From contig JAEVZN010000186.1 in NCBI GenBank assembly GCA_023392205.1, forward strand, positions 1 to 10,499: a DNA stretch of 10,499 nt, given 5' to 3'. Under the pieces are notes generated by a model, which ran no database searches, was not told the origin of the DNA, and was given only the letters and a program-made list of their open reading frames with translations. The translations under genes and the position numbers were made by a program. Shown in pieces: positions 1-6,710 of the stretch. Every line of letters begins with the position of its first letter. Positions within the stretch are counted from its first letter, which is position 1. Source of the DNA: Pseudomonadota bacterium. Its GTDB lineage: Bacteria > Pseudomonadota > Alphaproteobacteria > Rhizobiales > Xanthobacteraceae.

Positions 1-90
1 CACCCCCCCCACCCCCCGCCCGGCGGCCCCCCCCGCGCCCCCGGCTCCGTTGATCCCCCCTCCGATAATTGCGAGGTCATATTCCGCCAT
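1..90 (-). CDS. glpD: Glycerol-3-phosphate dehydrogenase, N-terminal fragment (cut by window edge)
   Basis: Reading leftward from an ATG at 90, the frame is open to the edge. It begins MAEYDLAIIGGGINGAG, a beta strand followed by the GxGxxG dinucleotide-binding turn that opens FAD-dependent GlpD enzymes, which oxidise glycerol-3-phosphate to dihydroxyacetone phosphate at the inner membrane. GlpD proteins continue I-A-R-D-A-A-G-R-G. Here the residues read G-A-G-G-A-A-G-R-G, so the anchor residues remain but the others have become glycine. The outer ~50 bases are almost pure C on the + strand, which looks like end-of-contig base-calling error. A GAGG at 96-99 (minus strand) sits 5 bases before the ATG and supports the start. 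The gene is divergent from the amidotransferase. Another FAD-dependent oxidoreductase is possible, but the GGGINGAG string favours GlpD. Confidence 0.62.
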   Translation of the reverse strand, partial: MAEYDLAIIGGGINGAGGAGGAAGRGVGGV

Positions 91-234
91 GATAGCCTCG
101 AAATCCCTTAGCCGCGCTCTGGGCAGCATGCCGCCCGATGCCGGGCAGGCCAAGCCGCAACGCTCGCAAATTGGCCGCAAATCCGTATAAAGAAGAATAG
201 CCTGCCGTATTTGCAGGGCCCGCACGGAACAATT
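91..234. promoter_or_regulatory. Divergent intergenic region between glpD fragment and amidotransferase
   Basis: These 144 bases must hold the promoters of both divergent genes. On the + strand TATAAA at 186-191 matches a sigma-70 -10 box in five of six positions. A weak -35 candidate, CTCGCA at 163-168, lies 17 bases upstream, so transcription of the amidotransferase could begin near 198. A short palindrome GCCCG-ATGC-CGGGC at 133-146 lies in the middle and could be an operator or a small hairpin. No convincing promoter is visible for the leftward gene. The assignment is by eye and weak apart from the -10. Confidence 0.3.
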
Positions 235-1101
235 ATGTCTGCCCCCCGCCTGCTTGTGATTGAAGGCAATACTGCCGATGGCCGCGCTTTGTTGAAAGCT
301 GCCGGCGGAGAGGCGCCAAGCGAAGGTTACGCCGACCTTTTGCGCCACTTCCTGCCGCTGGCTGCTGTCGACATCTGCTACCCTGCCGATGCCGGCTCCA
401 ATCTGCCCGACAGCGGCGGACTGGAATCATACGATGGCGTGGTGATTACCGGATCAGCTCTTCATGTGTATGACCGCGGCCCGCATATCGATCCGCAGAT
501 CGAACTTGCGCGGGCGGTTTTCGACTCGTCTACGCCATTGTTCGGAAGTTGCTGGGGCCTGCAGATCATCACGACCGCCGCTGGCGGCAGTGTCCGCCGG
601 AATCCGAAGGGCCGCGAAATCGGCTTCGGGCGGCGGATCCGGCTCACACATTCCGGCCGCGGCCACCCCATCTTCGCCGGAAAAGACGAGGTCTTCGATG
701 CGGTCACCGTCCATCTCGATGAGGTCGAGACTCTGGCGCCGAACATGCATGTGCTCGCATTGAACGCGATCTCAGCGGTCCAGGCTGCGGAAGTGACGGT
801 GAATGGCTGCACCGCCTGGGGGGTCCAGTATCACCCGGAATACACGCTTGCGGACATCGCAGCGACATTCCGCCGGCATGGCAAACGCCTTATCGAGGAG
901 CGGTTCTTCAATAGCGACGATGAAGTGCTCGATTACGCCGAGACAGTTTCGGCATTGCATATGGACCCGAATGACAAGCCTCTGGCTTGGCGCCTCGGCC
1001 TCGACTCCACCGTGTTGGACAAAAAGTTCCGGACGCGCGAAATCCGGAATTGGATCACGCATCAGGTGCTGCCAAACCGCAGCCGGCGCGGACGGGAGTA
1101 A
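235..1101 (+). CDS. Class I (type 1) glutamine amidotransferase, GMP-synthase-like
   Basis: The 288-residue protein releases ammonia from glutamine, presumably for transfer to an unidentified acceptor. The nucleophile elbow F-G-S-C-W-G-L-Q places the catalytic cysteine at residue 106. The rest of the triad is H-P-E at residues 200-202 (Q-Y-H-P-E-Y), the usual class I arrangement. A glycine-rich turn V-V-I-T-G-S before the elbow fits the oxyanion region. About 70 residues after the H-P-E are rich in charged residues and do not belong to the core fold. ATG 235 is chosen because a TTG at 211 would only add eight unremarkable residues; the ribosome site is weak for both. It lies 3 bases before the SDR gene, so the two are probably co-transcribed. 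It has no GMP synthetase ATP-pyrophosphatase domain, so it is not GuaA itself. The substrate is unknown. Confidence 0.85.
   Translation: MSAPRLLVIEGNTADGRALLKAAGGEAPSEGYADLLRHFLPLAAVDICYPADAGSNLPDSGGLESYDGVVITGSALHVYDRGPHIDPQIELARAVFDSSTPLFGSCWGLQIITTAAGGSVRRNPKGREIGFGRRIRLTHSGRGHPIFAGKDEVFDAVTVHLDEVETLAPNMHVLALNAISAVQAAEVTVNGCTAWGVQYHPEYTLADIAATFRRHGKRLIEERFFNSDDEVLDYAETVSALHMDPNDKPLAWRLGLDSTVLDKKFRTREIRNWITHQVLPNRSRRGRE
1093..1098 (+). promoter_or_regulatory. Ribosome binding site deciding the TTG start of the SDR gene
   Basis: CGGGAG at 1093-1098 ends 6 bases before TTG 1105. No in-frame ATG lies upstream of the T-G-G-T-G-A-L-G motif, so the rare TTG start is well supported. The site overlaps the last codons of the preceding gene. 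Confidence 0.6.
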
Positions 1102-1104
1102 CGT

Positions 1105-1818
1105 TTGGACCGGCCCGAACTGGATTTTCGCGGACGCAATCTCGTGGTGACGGGCGGCACCGGCGCACTGGGCCGTGCTGTGGTTTTGGCATTGATCGGA
1201 TCGGGCGCGCACTGCCATGTGCCCTGCCATTCGGCCGCAGGTGACAGCGATCTGCCCTTCTCACGACACGAGCGCGTGAAACTCTATCCCGGCGTCGATC
1301 TTGCGGATGAGACGGCCGTGGCGGACTTTTACGGAAAAATCGGCGCGGTCTGGGGATCGATACACCTCGTGGGCGGATTCGCATCCGGACCGTTCATCGA
1401 GACGTCCAGGCAGGATCTTATGGCGCAACTCGACACCAACCTGGTGAGTTGCTTCCTGTGCTGCCGTGCGGCACTTCGCGCTTTCGGCGAAGATGGCGGC
1501 CGTATTGTGAACGTGGCGGCAAGGCCCGCACTCGAATTCCGGGCGGGTTCCGGAATGGTTGCCTATACAATAGCCAAATCCGGTGTCGCAGCCCTGACGG
1601 TCGCGCTGGCGGAAGAAGTCGCCAGGAACGGGGTTCTCGTCAATGCGGTTGCCCCATCCGTGATGGATACCCCCGCCAACCGCGCCGCCATGCCGAGGGC
1701 CGATCACGCGCTCTGGCCCACAGTCGAGGAGGTCGCTGCGACGATCCTGTTTCTGGCTTCTCCCGCCAATCGCGTGACACGCGGCGCCGTCACACCCGTT
1801 TATGGTCGGTCCAGATAG
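1105..1818 (+). CDS. SDR-family NAD(P)-dependent oxidoreductase with altered active-site motifs
   Basis: A 237-residue classical-size short-chain dehydrogenase/reductase. The Rossmann motif T-G-G-T-G-A-L-G is at residues 16-23, Asn112 is in the usual active-site helix, and Y154-x3-K158 is present (A-Y-T-I-A-K). Two hallmarks depart from the norm: the structural NNAG motif reads L-V-G-G (88-91), and the stretch where the catalytic Ser is expected reads N-V-A-A-R-P (136-141). Dihydropteridine-reductase-like SDRs, as I recall them, show similar departures. The start is TTG at 1105, preceded at 6 bases by GGGAG that lies inside the end of the amidotransferase gene. The 3-base gap implies translational coupling. 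The substrate cannot be read from the sequence. Confidence 0.85.
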   Translation: MDRPELDFRGRNLVVTGGTGALGRAVVLALIGSGAHCHVPCHSAAGDSDLPFSRHERVKLYPGVDLADETAVADFYGKIGAVWGSIHLVGGFASGPFIETSRQDLMAQLDTNLVSCFLCCRAALRAFGEDGGRIVNVAARPALEFRAGSGMVAYTIAKSGVAALTVALAEEVARNGVLVNAVAPSVMDTPANRAAMPRADHALWPTVEEVAATILFLASPANRVTRGAVTPVYGRSR

Positions 1819-1850
1819 CCAAACCCACATCATTCACTCTTTGCGCTTGC

Positions 1851-1865
1851 TGACCGCACCGGTCA
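1851..1865. promoter_or_regulatory. Perfect 6+3+6 palindrome upstream of the methyltransferase pair
   Basis: TGACCG-CAC-CGGTCA is a perfect inverted repeat with a 3-base centre, placed 29 bases before the ATG at 1895 and 16 bases before its GGAGG. It has no T-run, so it is not a standard terminator. It could be an operator for a dimeric regulator or a short leader hairpin. The 76-base gap from 1819 to 1894 has no clear -35/-10 pair, so read-through from the SDR gene is also possible. Confidence 0.4.
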
Positions 1866-1894
1866 CGGCTCGAACCCCTCCGGAGGATTTTCTG

Positions 1895-2728
1895 ATGTCT
1901 TTGTTTTCGTCCGCGTCACGCTTCGCTTTGGCTGCCTGCCTTTCGATATCCCTTTCTGCGGGGCATGCGGTGGCACAACCTGCCGAAAAGCCGTTCGAGC
2001 CGAGTGTCGGTCAGGACGGCAAGGATGTGATCTGGGTTCCTACTCCCCAGGCTTTGGTCGACAAGATGCTCGACATGGCCAAAGTCACGCCGGACGATTA
2101 CGTGGTCGATCTCGGATCAGGTGACGGGCGCACGGTGATCACTGCAGCCAAACGCGGCGCGCGCGCGCATGGCATCGAATACAATCCGCAGATGGTCGAA
2201 TTGTCGAAGGCAAACGCACAAAAGGAAGGCGTCAGCGATAAAGCGACATTCGAGCAAGGCGATATCTTCGTTACCGACTTCTCGAAGGCCGACGTGGTGA
2301 CCATGTTCCTGCTGACCAGCCTCAATCTCAAGCTGCGCCCGACCATTCTCGACATGAAGCCGGGCACGCGCGTCGCTTCCAACACCTTCGACATGGGCGA
2401 ATGGAAAGCTGATGAGGAGGCTATCGTCACCGAGGGTTGCACGTCCTATTGCAAGGCCTATTTCTGGATCGTCCCCGCGAAGGTCGACGGCACCTGGACG
2501 CTCGACAAGGGCGAGCTCACACTGAAACAGTCCTTTCAGACCTTTACCGGCACCATCAAGAACGACAACGTGATCGTACCGGTCACTGACGGGAAGCTGC
2601 GTGGCGACGAAATCAGCTTCAAGGCCGGCGGTGCCGAATACACCGGCAAGGTCAGCGGCTCATCTATCGAGGGGGTCACAAAATCGGGTTCGATTGAAAC
2701 CAAATGGCAAGCCAAGCGCGGCGCCTGA
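1895..2728 (+). CDS. Exported class I SAM-dependent methyltransferase, paralog 1
   Basis: 277 residues. The N-terminus is a signal peptide (Arg9, hydrophobic 10-22, A-V-A before Gln28). A pre-domain V-G-Q-x-G-K-D-V-x-W-V-P-T leads into a Rossmann methyltransferase domain. Motif I is D72-L-G-S-G-D-G78, Glu95 in G-I-E-Y-N-P is the expected ribose contact, and G-D at 122-123 starts the next motif. Residues ~199-277 form a beta-rich domain with repeated G-x-L-x-G and Y-T-G-x-V-x-G turns. The mature protein has only two cysteines, C182 and C186. ATG 1895 is preferred because GGAGG at 1882-1886 is 8 bases upstream and the signal peptide follows directly. The D-L-G-S-G-D-G-R and I-E-Y-N-P strings resemble the FAM173/ATPSCKMT lysine methyltransferase family, but no substrate is shown. 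Export of a SAM-dependent enzyme is odd, because SAM is cytoplasmic; an uncleaved membrane anchor is an alternative. Confidence 0.88.
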   Translation: MSLFSSASRFALAACLSISLSAGHAVAQPAEKPFEPSVGQDGKDVIWVPTPQALVDKMLDMAKVTPDDYVVDLGSGDGRTVITAAKRGARAHGIEYNPQMVELSKANAQKEGVSDKATFEQGDIFVTDFSKADVVTMFLLTSLNLKLRPTILDMKPGTRVASNTFDMGEWKADEEAIVTEGCTSYCKAYFWIVPAKVDGTWTLDKGELTLKQSFQTFTGTIKNDNVIVPVTDGKLRGDEISFKAGGAEYTGKVSGSSIEGVTKSGSIETKWQAKRGA

Positions 2729-2750
2729 GCATGGCTCAGCATTTCGCTCC

Positions 2751-2756
2751 GGAGAG
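2751..2756 (+). promoter_or_regulatory. Ribosome binding site deciding the start of methyltransferase 2
   Basis: GGAGAG at 2751-2756 is followed by two adjacent ATGs at 2758 and 2761. The GGAG core is 6 bases from 2761 but only 3 from 2758, so 2761 is the better start. This also gives a signal peptide of the same length as in paralog 1. Confidence 0.6.
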
Positions 2757-2760
2757 AATG

Positions 2761-3582
2761 ATGTCAGCTTTAAAGTATTCCACCAGATTTGTGGCCGGCT
2801 CCTGCCTGACCATTGCAATCGTATTCAACGGTGCGATGGCGCAACCCGCTCCAGCCTACGAGCCAAAGGTCGGACAACGCGGCAAGGACGTCGTATGGGT
2901 GCCAACGTCGCAGAGCCTCGTCGATCGCATGCTCGACATGGCGAATGTGACCGCGGACGATTACGTGATCGATCTGGGCTCCGGCGACGGACGCACCGTC
3001 ATCACCGCCGCCAAGAGGGGGGCTGTGGCGCATGGCATCGAATACAACCCCGACATGGTCGCGCTGTCGAAAAAGAATGCGGAAAAAGAAGGGGTCAGCG
3101 ACAAGGCAACGTTCGTAGAAGGTGACTTGTTCGCGTCCGATTTCTCCAAAGCAACCGTCGTCACCATGTTCCTCCTGCCGAACATCAACATGCGGCTGCG
3201 CCCCAAACTGCTCGACATGAAGCCCGGCACCCGGATCGTCTCGAATTCCTTCGACCTCGGAGACTGGACCGCCGACGAGACCGCCACCGCCAAGGACTGC
3301 AATTCGCATTGCACGGCCTATTTCTGGATCGTCCCGGCCAAGGTCGAGGGCACCTGGCAGACCCCGCAGGGCGAACTGAAGCTCGAGCAGAAATTCCAGA
3401 TGGTCAAAGGCACCCTGACGAAGGACAACGTGGTCGCACCCGTCACCGAAGGCCGCCTCAAGGGCTCCGAAATCGCCTTCACTGCCGCCGGCACCCGCTA
3501 TACTGGCCAGGTCGACGGCAACACCATCACCGGCCGCAGCAATGCGAACGGCAAGGAAGACGACTGGAAAGCCACCCGCTGA
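2761..3582 (+). CDS. Exported class I SAM-dependent methyltransferase, paralog 2
   Basis: 273 residues, arising by tandem duplication with the gene 32 bases upstream and almost certainly in one transcript with it. The layout is identical: signal peptide with A-M-A before Gln28, motif I D71-L-G-S-G-D-G77, Glu94 in G-I-E-Y-N-P, and a beta-rich C-terminal domain from about residue 197. By hand alignment the methyltransferase core is about 77% identical to paralog 1 and the C-terminal domain only about 52%. The two mature cysteines, C180 and C184, are conserved in place (C-N-S-H-C against C-T-S-Y-C). Upstream in-frame ATGs at 2704 and 2731 are less likely, since they bury the signal peptide behind 10 to 19 extra residues and the 2704 start overlaps paralog 1. 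Why the cell keeps two copies is unknown; the diverged C-terminal domains suggest different targets. Confidence 0.88.
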   Translation: MSALKYSTRFVAGSCLTIAIVFNGAMAQPAPAYEPKVGQRGKDVVWVPTSQSLVDRMLDMANVTADDYVIDLGSGDGRTVITAAKRGAVAHGIEYNPDMVALSKKNAEKEGVSDKATFVEGDLFASDFSKATVVTMFLLPNINMRLRPKLLDMKPGTRIVSNSFDLGDWTADETATAKDCNSHCTAYFWIVPAKVEGTWQTPQGELKLEQKFQMVKGTLTKDNVVAPVTEGRLKGSEIAFTAAGTRYTGQVDGNTITGRSNANGKEDDWKATR

Positions 3583-3605
3583 CGGTAAAAGCCGTCGTCA
3601 CATGC

Positions 3606-3634
3606 AAAAGGCCGGGGCTCGCCCCGGCCTTTTT
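3606..3634. terminator. Bidirectional rho-independent terminator
   Basis: GGCCGGGG (3610-3617), loop CTCG, CCCCGGCC (3622-3629), then five Ts on the right. AAAA lies directly on the left, so the structure also ends in a U-run when read leftward. It sits between the stop of methyltransferase 2 (3582, +) and the stop of the ABC permease (3655, -), serving both convergent operons. Confidence 0.92.
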
Positions 3635-3654
3635 CTTGTCGAAAGCCCGCCCGC

Positions 3655-4412
3655 TCAGGTCTTGAGCCGGTAGCCGGTGCGGAAGATCCACCACACGGTT
3701 GCGAGACATACCGCGAGGAAGAACAGCGTCATTGCGAAACTGACGCCGACGCTCACATCGGACACCTCGAAGAAGCTCCAGCGGAAGCCACTGATCAGAT
3801 AGACCACCGGATTGAACAGGCTCACCGTGCGCCAGAATGGCGGCAGCACGTCGATCGAATAGAAGCTGCCGCCCAGAAAGGTCAGCGGTGTGATCACCAG
3901 CAGCGGCACCACCTGCAGCTTCTCGAAGCCGTCCGCCCAGATCCCGATGATGAAGCCGAGCAGACTGAACGTCACCGCCGTCAGCACCAGAAAGCCCAGC
4001 ATCCAGAACGGATGCGCGATCTGCAGCGGCACGAACAATCCCGCCGTCAGCAGGATGATGATCCCGAGCACGACCGACTTGGTGGCCGCCGCGCCCACAT
4101 AGCCGATCACGATTTCCACGAACGAGACCGGCGCCGACAGGATCTCGTAGATCGTGCCGACAAAGCGGGGGAAATAGATCCCGAAGGACGCATTCGCCAC
4201 GCTCTGCGTCAGCAGCATCAGCATCACGAGCCCCGGCACGATGAAAGAGCCGTAGGGAATGCCGTCGATTTCCTGGATGCGCGAGCCGATCGCCGCGCCG
4301 AACACCACGAAATACAGCGACGTGGAGATGACCGGCGACACGATGCTCTGCAGCAGCGTGCGCGCGGTGCGCGACATCTCGAACACATAGATCGCCCAGA
4401 TCGCGCGCCAGT

Positions 4413-4416
<4 letters not shown>
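3655..4416 (-). CDS. ABC-2 type exporter permease, YadH-like
   Basis: 253 residues with about six membrane segments (near 21-43, 57-80, 100-130, 135-160, 167-188 and 225-248). The ABC-2 permease signature region [13 protein letters not shown], followed by L-P-P-F-W and [11 protein letters not shown] (about 176-213), closely matches E. coli YadH and the NodJ group. Early I-V-P-G-L and G-S-R-I strings fit too. It would dimerise in the inner membrane with the ATPase encoded just upstream, whose TGA overlaps this ATG (ATGA, 4413-4416). That overlap implies translational coupling and fixes the start. The substrate is not known for this subfamily from sequence. The terminator at 3606-3634 lies just downstream. 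Confidence 0.93.
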
Positions 4417-5339
<923 letters not shown>

Positions 5340-5604
5340 GCCGGAACGCGGCTCTTGCCAAGGGGCCGCCCGTATAGCGGGACAGGCCGCGGAAAGAAAG
5401 CGGTTGCGCCCTGCAATCCGCGGCCCTCAGGCTTGCATCCGTGAAGTGCGGCCGCGGTCCGTTTGCGGGCGAACATCGGCTGCATATCGAGTGTCACATG
5501 TCCCATCATGCGGGACGCCGTACAGTGACTCGGTCGGGTGGGGGCGCTACAAAGCGTGCATCGGGCTTTGGCCCCAAAAATCATCAATTCAAGTGAGGGA
5601 AGCC
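5340..5604. promoter_or_regulatory. Divergent control region between ABC exporter and solute-binding protein
   Basis: 265 bases without a credible gene. A rightward promoter candidate is -35 GTGACT (5525-5530), a 17-base spacer and -10 TACAAA (5548-5553), each matching the sigma-70 consensus at four of six positions. A leftward -10 candidate TATACG (minus strand, 5371-5376) lies 31 bases before the ATPase ATG with only a poor -35. A short inverted repeat GTCCC-(7)-GGGAC at 5500-5516 lies just before the rightward promoter and is a possible operator. A longer inverted repeat GGCCGCGGA (5385-5393) / TCCGCGGCC (5417-5425) lies nearer the ATPase, and a third GGCCGCGG occurs at 5450-5457. All are read by eye. 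Confidence 0.4.
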
Positions 5605-6606
5605 ATGACAGTCTTTGATCGGATACAGGTTCCGTCCAAACAGGCTCTGCCACTTGCTGCCGCTCTCGCGCTGGCCGCTGTTGTCGGCATCACGCCCACG
5701 GCAAGCGCACAAGAATACCCCTCGCAGCCGATCCGCCTGATAGTACCTACTGCGCCCGGCGGCGTCGCCGATATTGTCGGCCGCACATTTGCGCAGAAGC
5801 TGAACGAGGCCGGCAAGACGGCCATTGTCGAAAACAAGACCGGTGCCGGCGGCGCGATCGCCGCCGATTATGTCGCCAAGGCCGATCCGGATGGGTACAC
5901 CGTGCTGGTCGGCTTCCATGCCACGCAGGCGATCCTCCCGCATCTGCAGAAACTCAATTTCGATGCGCAGAAGGATTTCGAGCCGGTCACCATCGCGGCC
6001 CGCACCGCCAATATCCTCGTGGCCAACCCGTCGGTGCCGGTGAAGACCATGAAGGAACTGGTCGAGCACGCCAAGGCCAATCCCGGAAAGGTGACATTTG
6101 CCTCGCAGGGCAATGGCAGCACCGGACATATCGTCGGCGAACAATTCAAGCAGGAAGCCGGCATCGACATCGTGCATGTCCCCTATCGCGGTGGTGCGCC
6201 CGCGGTGAAGGATCTGATTGCCGGTCACGTCAACATCATGTTCGACGTGCTTACGCTTGCCGTGCCGCAGATCAAGGGCAACACCGTGCGTCCCATCGCC
6301 GTCGCAGCACCCAAGCGGGTGGCGCTCATTCCCGATGTGCCGACGGTCGCGGAAGCCGGCTTCCCGCAGCTTGAAAGCGGCCCGTGGTTCGGTTTCTTCG
6401 TGCCGGCCAAGACGCCGCAGAAGGTCATCGACTGGCTGCATGCGGAAGCCAAGAAGGCCTTCGAATCTCCCGATGTGAAAGCGCAATTCGACAAGCAGGG
6501 CCTGACTGCCGTGCTCGGCACGCCCAAGGAAACCGGCACCTTCGTGGCCGAAGAATACAAGCGCTGGGGCGATGTCATCAAGAAGGGCAACATCACGGTG
6601 CAATAG
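5605..6606 (+). CDS. TctC/Bug-family tripartite tricarboxylate transporter solute-binding protein
   Basis: 333 residues, a periplasmic receptor of the tripartite tricarboxylate transporter type that captures a carboxylate or similar small solute. The signal peptide has a long polar start, a hydrophobic core at residues 14-29 and cleavage at A-S-A before Gln36. The family opening Y-P-S-Q-P-I-R-L-I-V-P-x-x-P-G-G-x-x-D follows at once, and a central G-H-I-V-G-E and V-P-Y-R-G-G-A-P-A-V-K-D-L-I-A-G are diagnostic. ATG 5605 is chosen for GAGGGA at 5595-5600 and the signal peptide; an upstream in-frame ATG at 5314 would run through the promoter region. No TctA or TctB membrane genes are in the window, which is common because Bug proteins greatly outnumber their transporters. 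The ligand cannot be told from sequence; proximity to malonate genes is suggestive only. Confidence 0.93.
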   Translation: MTVFDRIQVPSKQALPLAAALALAAVVGITPTASAQEYPSQPIRLIVPTAPGGVADIVGRTFAQKLNEAGKTAIVENKTGAGGAIAADYVAKADPDGYTVLVGFHATQAILPHLQKLNFDAQKDFEPVTIAARTANILVANPSVPVKTMKELVEHAKANPGKVTFASQGNGSTGHIVGEQFKQEAGIDIVHVPYRGGAPAVKDLIAGHVNIMFDVLTLAVPQIKGNTVRPIAVAAPKRVALIPDVPTVAEAGFPQLESGPWFGFFVPAKTPQKVIDWLHAEAKKAFESPDVKAQFDKQGLTAVLGTPKETGTFVAEEYKRWGDVIKKGNITVQ

Positions 6607-6654
6607 AGCGTTTTCGAGCGAAGTGGAAACCGGTTCGCGTGAAGAAAACGCGTC
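6605..6654. repeat. Palindromic dispersed-type repeat overlapping the stop of the solute-binding protein gene
   Basis: Outer stem GCGTTTTC (6608-6615) pairs with GAAAACGC (6644-6651), and inner stem GCGAA (6618-6622) pairs with TTCGC (6634-6638). I recall near-identical sequences as high-copy intergenic repeats in Bradyrhizobium and relatives, though that cannot be checked here. Its left edge shares bases with the TAG stop at 6604-6606. It may help end transcription or protect the 3' end of the message. Confidence 0.6.
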
Positions 6655-6668
6655 AAAACAATAAGCTG

Positions 6669-6706
6669 GAGCCGCGGCTTTGATTCTATCAAAGCCGTAA
6701 CGGCTC
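6669..6706. terminator. Strong nested hairpin, candidate terminator or repeat
   Basis: A 10-base-pair perfect stem CGGCTTTGAT (6675-6684) / ATCAAAGCCG (6688-6697) with loop TCT sits inside a second stem GAGCCG (6669-6674) / CGGCTC (6701-6706). There is no T-run on either side, so classic rho-independent termination is uncertain. It lies between convergent genes and could act with its neighbours as a transcription barrier. Confidence 0.55.
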
Positions 6707-6710
6707 TAGC

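Noticed and set aside
1..40. C-rich low-complexity tract as a genuine repeat
   Set aside because: The frame of a glpD start can be read through it with G-only changes, so base-calling error is the simpler reading.
211..234. TTG at 211 as start of the amidotransferase
   Set aside because: It adds eight residues with no family support; ATG 235 is adjacent to the first beta strand.
1931..1939. Lipobox L-A-A-C (Cys15) in methyltransferase 1, which would make it a lipoprotein
   Set aside because: Only about five hydrophobic residues precede the Cys and the hydrophobic core continues after it; paralog 2 has A-G-S-C at the same place, a poor lipobox. A signal peptidase I site at A-V-A / A-M-A fits both.
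1895..3582. Recent duplication by mobile element of the methyltransferases
   Set aside because: No flanking direct repeats or element genes are seen and protein divergence is substantial, so the duplication is old.
5584..6603. Leftward open frame covering the solute-binding protein gene
   Set aside because: It is a His/Arg/Gly-rich antisense shadow of a well-identified gene.
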